A stretch of 8,377 nucleotides of DNA from NCBI GenBank assembly GCA_051009015.1, contig JBPCWZ010000125.1, positions 1 through 8,377 of the forward strand, in the 5' to 3' direction. The position numbers and the translations under genes were made by a program. Of the stretch, positions 1-5,312 are shown piece by piece. The stretch is from JAHRAH01 sp051009015 (GTDB taxonomy: Bacteria; Pseudomonadota; Gammaproteobacteria; Tethybacterales; Persebacteraceae). The first letter of the stretch is position 1. Each line of letters begins with the position of its first letter. Under the pieces are notes generated by a model. The model was given only the letters and a program-made list of their open reading frames with translations. It was not told the origin of the DNA and searched no databases.

Positions 1-1286
1 TCGCGTTCGCGTTTTTCGCGGTATTTTTGCATTTCGTCCTCGTGGCGCTTGTGCAGCACCTTTTTGTGCAAGGCGTCCATTCCCTTGTCGCCTTTCCAGA
101 CATTGCATGTGCGGCATAACAATTGCAGGTTATCGTCAATATCCTGCCCGCCGCGGCTTTTGGCGATGATGTGGTCAAAATCCATTAAGTCCGCTTCTAC
201 TTTGCGCTCGCAACCCTCGCATTTGCCGCCTTGTCGCCGGTGCAATATCGGCTTTAACACGCCGTCTTTTGTGCGCTTTGGCAAATCCGTCCGTTGCGGG
301 GCTTTGCGAATATGCCATACTTCATTGGCGGCGGATACCAATGTGCGGTCGTTTTCTTTGCGCAAACGCCCAACAACCAAACTTGCCGCCTGTTCGGACA
401 AATCCACGCCAATCCAATGCCGCCCCAACCGCCCGGCGGCAAGGCAAGTTGTCGCGCAACCGCAAAACGGGTCCAGCACAATATCGCCTTCGTTGCTTGA
501 CGCTTTGATAATGCGCTCCAAAAGTGCAAGCGGTTTTTGAGTCGGGTATCCAGTGCGCTCTTTGTCGGTTGAGCCGATATAGGGAATGTCCCAAATATCG
601 CGCATATTGACAATGTTATAAATGCCGCCCTCGTCCTTAAAAAACTCGGCGTTGCCGCCGCCGTAATTAACAATGCCGGGCTTGCGGTTTTTGGATTTGG
701 TGTATGACTTTTCGGGTTGCGGGTTAAACCGCCACTGGTGCGAGCGGGAGTAAAACAAAATAATGTCGTGTTTGCGCCCGAACCATTTTTTGCTGCTGCC
801 GCCGGTGCGGTAGCCCCACACGATTTCATTGCGAAAATTCTCGCCGCCAAAAATGGCATCCATTAAAAGTTTGACGCCGTGCGACATTGTCGGGTCGCAG
901 TGATAATAAATGCTGCCGTGCGGTTTTAATATACGGCGCATTTCCACAAGGCGCGCGCCCATATAAATCAAATATGCTTTCCACGAATCGCCATTGACGG
1001 CTGCCAAAGCGTCAATCGCATCAACCGCCGCCGGATATTCCAGCCCAAGCACATAACGCTCGTCAATGTGAATATCCGAAGTTTCCCAAGTATCCTTAAA
1101 CTCCGCCATCGCCCGCCGCCCGGCGGCTTCCACGGGGTTCGCCCATTGTTTGCCGCTGTTGAAAGGCGGGTCCAAATATATCAAATCCACGCTGTCGGAG
1201 TTCATCCCCCGCAAAACCGGCAAGTTGTCGCCGGTGAATATCACCCGGGGCGATTCTTGCAGAAAATGTTGCGTCGTCGTTGCCAT
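1..1286 (-). CDS. Site-specific DNA methyltransferase with C-terminal HNH domain (partial, runs off left edge)
   Basis: Open for 428 codons from ATG at 1286 to the window edge with no stop; an in-frame TGA at 1305-1307 makes this the first ATG. Domains: an N-terminal N4/N6-methyltransferase fold with catalytic motif IV LDPPF (residues 38-42) and, far downstream, SAM-binding motif I DPFCGCATT (272-280). The order IV then I is that of beta-class amino-methyltransferases, which methylate adenine N6 or cytosine N4. RTGYPTQKPLALLERII (244-260) is the usual stretch before motif I. The C-terminus is a zinc-type HNH module: CEGC (356-359), DHIIAKSRGG (371-380), DDNLQLLC (384-391), CNVWKGDK (394-401), followed by a charged tail. 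From memory this fusion is a known family in aquatic bacteria, usually 420-480 aa, so little is missing. No clear Shine-Dalgarno precedes the ATG. Target site and whether HNH cleaves DNA are unknown. No partner restriction gene is visible. Confidence 0.9.
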   Translation of the reverse strand, partial: MATTTQHFLQESPRVIFTGDNLPVLRGMNSDSVDLIYLDPPFNSGKQWANPVEAAGRRAMAEFKDTWETSDIHIDERYVLGLEYPAAVDAIDALAAVNGDSWKAYLIYMGARLVEMRRILKPHGSIYYHCDPTMSHGVKLLMDAIFGGENFRNEIVWGYRTGGSSKKWFGRKHDIILFYSRSHQWRFNPQPEKSYTKSKNRKPGIVNYGGGNAEFFKDEGGIYNIVNMRDIWDIPYIGSTDKERTGYPTQKPLALLERIIKASSNEGDIVLDPFCGCATTCLAAGRLGRHWIGVDLSEQAASLVVGRLRKENDRTLVSAANEVWHIRKAPQRTDLPKRTKDGVLKPILHRRQGGKCEGCERKVEADLMDFDHIIAKSRGGQDIDDNLQLLCRTCNVWKGDKGMDALHKKVLHKRHEDEMQKYREKRER

Positions 1287-1346
1287 GGTTGTGCCAGCAC
1301 GGCGTCAAACCAACACAACTCCCGCCGCGCTGAGGAAGTCGGGCTG

Positions 1347-1464
1347 GCTTCAACTCACAAGGCTGTGAATTTCCAACTTATTCCCATAGCCAGCCGGAAA
1401 ACCGACAGGCAGGTATTATATTAAGTAGGCAACCCGACGGACGGGTTGCCTTATGAGTTGAAGC
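1347..1464 (-). ncRNA. Candidate structured RNA or structured leader of the methyltransferase mRNA
   Basis: Read on the minus strand, the ends form a 16-bp closing stem P1: GCTTCAACTCATAAGG (1464-1449) with CCTTGTGAGTTGAAGC (1362-1347), perfect if one G-U is allowed. Inside are hairpin P2, AGGCAACCCG (1451-1442) with CGGGTTGCCT (1436-1427) around a 5-nt loop; a short stem P3, ACTTA (1426-1422) with TAAGT (1380-1376); and enclosed in it hairpin P4, GCCTGTCGG (1410-1402) with CCGGCTGGC (1397-1389) around a TTTT loop. In P1 and P4 the imperfect positions are G-U on the minus strand but C-A on the plus strand, which favours a minus-strand transcript. An extended -10 box ends 7 bases upstream of P1. 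No T-tract follows P1, so it may be the 5' end of a leader running to the methyltransferase ATG at 1286 rather than a free small RNA. I recognise no known RNA family. Confidence 0.45.
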
Positions 1465-1471
1465 ACTGACG

Positions 1472-1480
1472 ATTATACCA
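1472..1480 (-). promoter_or_regulatory. Extended -10 promoter upstream of the structured RNA and methyltransferase
   Basis: The minus strand reads TGGTATAAT, a perfect TATAAT (1477-1472) with the TGn extension of extended -10 promoters. At 17-bp spacing the -35 position reads GTTACC, a poor match, but extended -10 promoters need little -35. Predicted transcription start is near 1466-1464, at the 5' end of the P1 stem of the structured RNA. It drives leftward toward the methyltransferase, leaving a leader of about 180 nt. It lies immediately after the T-tract of the putative terminator of the hisH operon. Confidence 0.5.
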
Positions 1481-1526
1481 AAAAAACCCGCGGCGGTAAC
1501 AACAGCGCCAATTCTTCGCCGCCGCC
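1480..1526 (-). terminator. Possible rho-independent terminator of the hisH operon
   Basis: On the minus strand a 7-bp GC stem, GCGGCGG (1525-1519) with CCGCCGC (1496-1490), closes a 22-nt loop and is followed by GGG and seven Ts (1486-1480). The T-tract is good but the loop is large, so the call is tentative. It lies about 130 bases past the hisH stop, after the palindromic repeats, and just before the promoter of the next unit. Confidence 0.4.
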
Positions 1527-1548
1527 TGAATTGATGAATTCGGCAAAA

Positions 1549-1576
1549 GGAGATTCCCGCCTTCGCGGGAATGACG
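1549..1576 (-). repeat. Palindromic intergenic repeat (dRS3/REP-like), copy 1
   Basis: An 8-bp palindrome ATTCCCGC/GCGGGAAT (1553-1560 with 1565-1572) with a 4-nt loop, inside a 28-nt unit. On the minus strand the unit matches the one at 7977-8004 at 26 of 28 positions; both differences are in the loop. The ATTCCC-N8-GGGAAT core is the same as that of Neisseria dRS3 repeats. In RNA it would form a stable hairpin just past hisH. Confidence 0.8.
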
Positions 1577-1589
1577 GGATTCGGGGTTT

Positions 1590-1637
1590 GGATTCCCGCG
1601 AAATTTATCCCTGCGAAGGCAGGGACGGGAATGACGG
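1590..1637. repeat. Variant palindromic repeat with a nested second hairpin
   Basis: The outer arms ATTCCCG (1592-1598) and CGGGAAT (1626-1632) match the dRS3-like core but are separated by 27 bases. These hold a second palindrome, TCCCTGC (1608-1614) with GCAGGGA (1619-1625), loop GAAG. Both this copy and copy 1 end in GGGAATGACGGG on the plus strand. It looks like an expanded or composite version of the same repeat family. Confidence 0.6.
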
Positions 1638-1644
1638 GGAGGGG

Positions 1645-1668
1645 GTTATGGAGTTATGGGGTTATGAA
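1645..1668. repeat. Three tandem octamers overlapping the hisH stop codon
   Basis: Three consecutive 8-bp units on the plus strand: GTTATGGA, GTTATGGG, GTTATGAA. The hisH stop codon (1656-1654) lies in the middle unit and its last codons in the third. The period is not a multiple of three, so a copy-number change would alter the extreme C-terminus of HisH. Confidence 0.6.
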
Positions 1669-2301
1669 GTTTTTTATCAGGCGTTCGCCGGGGGTGGCGC
1701 TTTTTTCGGGGTGGAATTGGCTGGCGAATATGTTTTGTTTGGCGCTTATCGCCGTTATGGTTGTGCCGTGTTTTGTTGTTGCCGCGGTGTTTTCGTCCGG
1801 GGCGGCGTAATAGGAATGGATGAAATAAAAGCGCGCGCCGTCCGTTATGCCGTTTAGCATCGGGTGTTGCGGCTTTGTTATCATTGTTGTGTTCCAGCCG
1901 ATATGCGGGATTTTGGTTGCGCCGTTTGACATATTATCCGGCAGTTCCCCCGATGACTTTTGCGGCAACTTGCGGATGCGTCCGGCAAAAATACCCAGCC
2001 CCGGCAACTCTCCTTCTTCGCTGCTTTCATAAAGCATCTGCATTCCCGCGCATATCCCCCAAAAAGGTTTTGTCGCCGCCGCCGTCAGCAGGACTTCGCG
2101 CAAACCGCGTTTTGTTATCGCGCGCATGCATGCGTCAAAATGACCATCGCCGGGCAGGATGACTTTGTCCGCCCGCGCCAGCGTTTCGGCGTCATTTGCC
2201 AAAACGATTTTGGCATCCGCCGCCGCCCGCCGCAAAGCGCCGACAACCGAATGCAAGTTGCCAACGCCAAAATCGGCAACCGCAATAACTTGCGCCGCCA
2301 T
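1654..2301 (-). CDS. hisH: Imidazole glycerol phosphate synthase, glutaminase subunit HisH
   Basis: HisH hydrolyses glutamine and channels ammonia to HisF, which makes imidazole glycerol phosphate and AICAR in histidine biosynthesis. The 215-aa protein is a class I glutamine amidotransferase of normal length. It starts IAVADFGVGNLHSV (6-19). The nucleophile is Cys84 in GICAGMQML; the other triad residues are His197 and Glu199 in QFHPEKS. PHIGWN (132-137) and FYFIHSYY (158-165) are typical HisH motifs. The oxyanion-strand loop reads PGDGHF where PGVG is more usual, and residues 114-128 look like a small insertion. The start ATG at 2301 is preceded by AGGA overlapping the hisB stop (TAGGAAAACG), so translation is probably coupled to hisB 7 bases upstream. 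HisF is not in the window. The stop lies in a tandem octamer repeat. Confidence 0.96.
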   Translation of the reverse strand: MAAQVIAVADFGVGNLHSVVGALRRAAADAKIVLANDAETLARADKVILPGDGHFDACMRAITKRGLREVLLTAAATKPFWGICAGMQMLYESSEEGELPGLGIFAGRIRKLPQKSSGELPDNMSNGATKIPHIGWNTTMITKPQHPMLNGITDGARFYFIHSYYAAPDENTAATTKHGTTITAISAKQNIFASQFHPEKSATPGERLIKNFITP

Positions 2302-2308
2302 CGTTTTC

Positions 2309-2908
2309 CTATAATGCTTTTTTGGTTGATGGCAGCCCGCCGCCGCCGCGCAAACAAACCGCCGCGCCGAGCGCAAGCCCGAATGCCTTGAATATCGCCT
2401 CCGCCTGATGATGCGCATTGACGCCGCGCAACAGGTCAATGTGCAAAACCACCCGCGCATTGTCGGCGAATGATTTGAAAAACTCGCGCAGCAAATCGGC
2501 ATCCAGCCCGCCTATCTCTTCGCGGCTGAATGCGGCGTTGAATGTCAAAGCCGAACGCCCGCAAATATCCACAACAACCCGCGCCAGCGATTCGTCCAGC
2601 GGCGCGTAGGCATAGCCAAAACGGCGAATGCCGCGCTTGTCGCCCAGCGCTTCGGCAAAAGCCCCGCCCAGCACAATGCCGCAATCTTCTATTGTGTGAT
2701 GGGCGTCTATTTGCATGTCGCCTTTGGCGGCGAGGGTGATGTCCAAACCGCCGTGCAGTGCCGTTTGCGAAAGCATGTGGTCAAAAAACGCCGCGCCGGT
2801 GCGAATGTCGGCTTTGCCATCGCCGTCAAGGCACAACTCGGCGCGAATGTCGGTTTCCGCCGTCTTTCTTTGTGTTTTGGCGCGGCGGGGGGTGTTGGTT
2901 TTGTTCAT
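2309..2908 (-). CDS. hisB: Imidazoleglycerol-phosphate dehydratase HisB (monofunctional)
   Basis: HisB dehydrates imidazole glycerol phosphate to imidazole acetol phosphate, the step after HisHF. The 199-aa protein has the duplicated manganese-binding motifs: DAHHTIEDCGI (68-78), with His70, His71 and Glu74, and NAHHQAE (164-170), with His166, His167 and Glu170. It also has FFDHML (41-46) and the terminal phosphate-binding GGLPSTKKAL. There is no N-terminal histidinol-phosphatase domain, so it is the single-function form, unlike the bifunctional enzyme of E. coli. The first 17 residues are basic and poorly conserved. ATG at 2908 is supported by AAGGAG at 2922-2917, 8 bases upstream, and overlaps the coaE stop as ATGA. 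It is followed closely by hisH, so two successive histidine steps sit together. Confidence 0.97.
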   Translation of the reverse strand: MNKTNTPRRAKTQRKTAETDIRAELCLDGDGKADIRTGAAFFDHMLSQTALHGGLDITLAAKGDMQIDAHHTIEDCGIVLGGAFAEALGDKRGIRRFGYAYAPLDESLARVVVDICGRSALTFNAAFSREEIGGLDADLLREFFKSFADNARVVLHIDLLRGVNAHHQAEAIFKAFGLALGAAVCLRGGGGLPSTKKAL

Positions 2909-3549
2909 CGCTGCATCTCCTTGTAAGTTTGATGAAGGGCAAAAACGCGGGCATCGGGCGGCGCATCATCGGTGCTGTTTTTGATGATATCATCCGCCCG
3001 CGCCAATCTTTCCGCCCGCGTCATCTGCGCGGCGAGAATGGCGGCGATTTGTTTGCTGTCCCATCCGCCGCCGGTATTGCGCTTTTTGGCGCGCTTTTCC
3101 TGCATTCTGCGCGAGCAATCCACAACCGCCACGCGGCGCATTATTTCCAGCATTATCCCCGTCTCAAAAAGCAGCGGCACAACCGCGATAATGTATGGCG
3201 CGCGGCTTTTGGCAATTCTTCTTTTCATCTCGCGGCGAATGCGCGGGTGCAAAACCGCTTCCAGTTTTGCCTTTTGCCTTTCATCGGCAAAAATGCGGCG
3301 GCGGATATCGTCCCTGTTCATCACGCCGTTATTATCCGCCGCCCATGCGCCCAAAGCGCGGCGGACGGCAAAAACCGCCGCCTGCCCGGGCATTGTCAAA
3401 TCGCGGCATATTTCATCGGCATCAACAACTTCCGCGCCTTTTGCGGCAAACAACCCCGCCACCAAACTCTTGCCGCTTGCCAAACCGCCGGTCAAGCCAA
3501 TGCAAAGGGGTTTGACCTTTTGGCTTTTAGGAGTGTTTGTTTTTGGCAT
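2905..3549 (-). CDS. coaE: Dephospho-CoA kinase CoaE
   Basis: CoaE phosphorylates the 3'-hydroxyl of dephospho-CoA with ATP, the last step of coenzyme A synthesis, in the cytoplasm. The 214-aa protein has the P-loop GLTGGLASGKS (18-28), DADEICRDL (43-51), VVPLLFETG (123-131) and the family's C-terminal lid and base-contact region AAQMTRAERLARADDIIKN (173-191). Length is normal with a short basic N-terminal extension. I chose ATG 3549 because GAGGAG lies 10 bases upstream (3565-3560). An in-frame ATG at 3567 overlaps the pilD stop as TGATG and would add six residues. The stop overlaps the hisB start as ATGA. The pilD-coaE pairing is common in gammaproteobacterial type IV pilus loci (established knowledge). 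No pilB or pilC is present here. Confidence 0.96.
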   Translation of the reverse strand: MPKTNTPKSQKVKPLCIGLTGGLASGKSLVAGLFAAKGAEVVDADEICRDLTMPGQAAVFAVRRALGAWAADNNGVMNRDDIRRRIFADERQKAKLEAVLHPRIRREMKRRIAKSRAPYIIAVVPLLFETGIMLEIMRRVAVVDCSRRMQEKRAKKRNTGGGWDSKQIAAILAAQMTRAERLARADDIIKNSTDDAPPDARVFALHQTYKEMQR

Positions 3550-3559
3550 TTTTCCGACA

Positions 3560-3565
3560 CTCCTC
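3560..3565 (-). promoter_or_regulatory. Shine-Dalgarno deciding the coaE start
   Basis: GAGGAG on the minus strand, 10 bases before ATG 3549. It overlaps the alternative ATG at 3567, which itself touches the pilD stop. This favours the downstream start. Confidence 0.55.
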
Positions 3566-3566
3566 A

Positions 3567-4376
3567 TCAACCGCCGATAAAACGCCAATAAGCGCCGGAA
3601 ATGGCATCGCCGTAAAACAACATCATCGCCGCAGCCAAAGCAATGCAAGGACCGAAAGGCACATAACCGCGCCCGGCGTTTAATGCCTTGCCACGAATTA
3701 ACTGGCGCAAAACAAACAATATCAAGCCGAAAAACGCGCCGCCGAAAAGAACAAAAGGCAAATCCTGCCATCCTATCCACGCACCGGCGGCGGCGAATAG
3801 TTTTTTGTCGCCGCCGCCCAAAGCCGGACGGCGCATGCAAAAAGCCGCCCCTTCCGCCAGCATAAGCATCGCGACATAACCCCCCGCCGCCCCCCAAACT
3901 GCATCATCCAATGGCACAAAACGCCCGTCTATGTTTGCCAGCAAGCCCAGCCACAACAGCGGCAGAGTTATCACGTCAGGCAAAATATAACGCGCCATAT
4001 CGGCAACAGACGCCGCCAATAATCCGCCGGCAAAAGCCGATGCCAATATTGTCGCTTGTATGTTTTCCCACCCGGTGCCAAAACGCACCGCCGCCGCAAC
4101 GACAATCAGCCCGCCGATAACTTCCACAACCGGATAACGCCAGCCGATGCGCTTTTGGCAGCATGCGCTTTTGCCGCGCAAAAACAAAAACGAAAACAAC
4201 GGCACAAGATGCCGCGCCGATAGCGGTGTTTTGCAATGCGGGCAAAAAGAGCCGGGCATGCACAACGCCAAAAACGCATTTTCGCCCGCATTCTCGGCAT
4301 TCGGCAGCCGGTAAGCGGCGACATTGAGAAAACTGCCAAACGCCAAACCGGCGATGAAAAACAAGGCAAGAATCAT
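3567..4376 (-). CDS. pilD: Prepilin peptidase / N-methyltransferase PilD (type IV leader peptidase)
   Basis: An inner-membrane aspartyl protease that cleaves the leader of type IV prepilins and type II secretion pseudopilins and methylates the new N-terminus. The 269-aa protein is of usual length. It begins with a membrane segment and GSFLNVAAYRLP (14-25). The cytoplasmic zinc domain has CPHC (45-48) and later GKSACCQKRIGWRYPVVE (68-85). The family's second pair is normally GKCxxC; here its first Cys is Ser70, and Cys72 sits beside Cys73. Catalytic aspartates are Asp126 in ADMARYILPD and Asp190 in LGGGDKKL (the GxGD motif). Several further hydrophobic segments follow. The stop overlaps the alternative coaE start as TGATG. 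The start is 12 bases past the upstream small gene, with only a weak Shine-Dalgarno. No pilin or assembly ATPase is in the window. Confidence 0.94.
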   Translation of the reverse strand: MILALFFIAGLAFGSFLNVAAYRLPNAENAGENAFLALCMPGSFCPHCKTPLSARHLVPLFSFLFLRGKSACCQKRIGWRYPVVEVIGGLIVVAAAVRFGTGWENIQATILASAFAGGLLAASVADMARYILPDVITLPLLWLGLLANIDGRFVPLDDAVWGAAGGYVAMLMLAEGAAFCMRRPALGGGDKKLFAAAGAWIGWQDLPFVLFGGAFFGLILFVLRQLIRGKALNAGRGYVPFGPCIALAAAMMLFYGDAISGAYWRFIGG

Positions 4377-4388
4377 GTCTGCATCCGA

Positions 4389-4700
4389 CTATACATCGGC
4401 AAGTATGATATCACACGCCGTCCTCAGCGCGCCTTCGTCTTCGCTGAACTCCTCCCACACTTCCATAACCATTTTGCTACTGCGGTGCGGTTTGGATATG
4501 TTCAAGCCGTCTTTTGTCGGGTCCAAAGAGCGGAATTGAATAATTTTGACGCACAAGGCATGGGCGGACACCCCAAGCAATTCGGCAATTTTGCCAATTT
4601 CGTCATTGGCGGGGATGATGTCGTCATCGGACAGGCGGAGGTACAAATCCAAAGCGAGGATTGTGTCTTCGCGGTTCCAGTAGTGCAGGCGGCGTTTCAT
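4389..4700 (-). CDS. Lone N-terminal-type domain of HNH endonucleases, 103 aa (hypothetical)
   Basis: A 103-aa cytoplasmic protein with no signal peptide or membrane segment. The pattern W-x-RE-x2-ILALDLYLRL (8-22), then EIGKIAELLGVSAHALCVKI (34-53), FRSLDPTKDGL (55-65) and VWEEFSED (82-89) matches, from memory, the N-terminal domain of many predicted HNH restriction endonucleases. That domain looks like a helical DNA-binding module. Here the protein ends where the HNH nuclease would begin, so either the domain works alone or the gene is a remnant. Start ATG 4700 has a weak AAAGAAA-type ribosome site; longer in-frame starts exist but would run into iscX. It lies 79 bases past iscX and 12 before pilD, on the same strand. 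A role as a regulator or antirestriction-like factor is speculation. Confidence 0.7.
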   Translation of the reverse strand: MKRRLHYWNREDTILALDLYLRLSDDDIIPANDEIGKIAELLGVSAHALCVKIIQFRSLDPTKDGLNISKPHRSSKMVMEVWEEFSEDEGALRTACDIILADV

Positions 4701-4779
4701 TGTTTTGTTTCTTTTTCGGTGCAAAACATTAGCATCAAACGGGCAGGTTTGGCAAAAACGGTAAGGCGGGGCGGGGTGT

Positions 4780-4974
4780 TTATTCCGCCTCGTCAATCCA
4801 TGCCATTTGTATCGCTTCCAGTGTGCGCTCGTTGGATTTTTGCGGGTCATCGTCAAACCCTTCCAAAGCGCATATCCACGCATGCATGTCCGTATAGCGG
4901 ACATAGCGCGGGTCGGCAGTCGGATGCGCCTCGCACAATGCGATGGCGATATCCAGAGAATCGCCCCATTTCAT
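4780..4974 (-). CDS. iscX: Fe-S cluster assembly protein IscX
   Basis: IscX is a small acidic protein that binds IscS and modulates iron delivery to the ISC Fe-S assembly machine (established knowledge). The 64-aa product is nearly the E. coli length (66) and shows the family signature throughout: KWGDSLDIAIAL (2-13), DPRYVRYTDMHAWICALEGF (21-40), DDDPQKSNERTLEAI (41-55) and the terminal WIDEAE. ATG 4974 overlaps the fdx stop as ATGA, and AAGGAGG at 4988-4982 lies 7 bases upstream, the clearest ribosome site in the operon. Adjacent fdx-iscX is the usual end of the isc operon, but hscA and the rest of isc are not upstream here. Confidence 0.97.
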   Translation of the reverse strand: MKWGDSLDIAIALCEAHPTADPRYVRYTDMHAWICALEGFDDDPQKSNERTLEAIQMAWIDEAE

Positions 4975-5312
4975 CCGTGCGCCTCCTTGGCATGGTTTAT
5001 TGTGTATTTTGGTATCTCTACCGTCAAATCGGTATCGCCGATAATGCTCTGGCACGAAAGGCGCGATTCCGGTTCTAAGCCCCATGCTTTGTCCAGCAGG
5101 TCTTCTTCGTCTTCGTCCGCTTCATTCAGCGAATCCAAACCATCGCGGACGATGACATGACAAGTCGTGCATGCGCATGATTTTTCGCAGGCGTGTTCTA
5201 TGTCTATCTTGTTGGCGAGCAGCGCATCGCAAACCGAAACGCCCGATGACGCCTGAATCGTCGCGCCGGCGGGGCATAACTCTTCGTGCGGCAAAACGGT
5301 AAGAGTCGCCAT
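4971..5312 (-). CDS. fdx: [2Fe-2S] ferredoxin, ISC type (Fdx)
   Basis: An electron-donating [2Fe-2S] ferredoxin for the ISC Fe-S assembly system. The 113-aa protein has Cys42, Cys48 and Cys51 in HACEKSCACTTCHVIV and Cys87 in SRLSCQS, the same positions as the four ligands of E. coli Fdx. It also has the non-ligand Cys46, an acidic ADEDEEDLLD stretch (65-74) and the typical ending PKYTINHAKE. I chose ATG 5312, which overlaps the upstream permease stop by one base (TGATG). A GTG at 5315 would add one residue. No strong Shine-Dalgarno is visible, so translation probably depends on reinitiation after the permease. The stop overlaps iscX. The neighbour upstream is a permease instead of the usual hscA. 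Confidence 0.97.
   Translation of the reverse strand: MATLTVLPHEELCPAGATIQASSGVSVCDALLANKIDIEHACEKSCACTTCHVIVRDGLDSLNEADEDEEDLLDKAWGLEPESRLSCQSIIGDTDLTVEIPKYTINHAKEAHG

Noticed and set aside
254..859. Minus-strand frame of 201 codons with an ATG
   Set aside because: It lies in another frame of the methyltransferase gene, whose motifs are unmistakable, and has a low-complexity composition typical of a shadow frame.
1415..1420. Second TATAAT on the minus strand inside the structured region
   Set aside because: No TGn extension and no -35-like hexamer at normal spacing (CGTCCG); it lies in the AT-rich junction of the predicted RNA.
1427..1451. Hairpin AGGCAACCCG/CGGGTTGCCT as a rho-independent terminator
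   Set aside because: Neither side is followed by a run of Ts; the mixed AT sequence after it is weak. It fits better as stem P2 of the RNA.
1347..1464. The 16-bp inverted repeat as a miniature transposable element
   Set aside because: No target-site duplication is visible next to the arms, and the G-U/C-A asymmetry and adjacent promoter fit an RNA better. Not excluded: a genome-wide copy count would decide.
1347..1464. SRP (4.5S) RNA, tmRNA, 6S RNA or tRNA
   Set aside because: No GGAAGGAAGCAGCC-type SRP loop, no tRNA-like acceptor with CCA, no tmRNA tag reading frame, and no 6S-like long open central bubble at the expected length.
1549..1632. CRISPR array
   Set aside because: The repeats are palindromic, differ in internal spacing, and have no series of equal-length spacers or cas genes.
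2758..3591. Plus-strand open frame of 277 codons opposite coaE and hisB
   Set aside because: Antisense to genes with clear catalytic motifs; its His/Arg/Ala-rich composition is that of an antisense shadow and no ribosome site is present.
4701..4779. Promoter or terminator in the 79-bp gap between iscX and the small HNH-like gene
   Set aside because: No convincing -10/-35 pair, hairpin or T-tract on the minus strand, so I leave the operon uninterrupted here.
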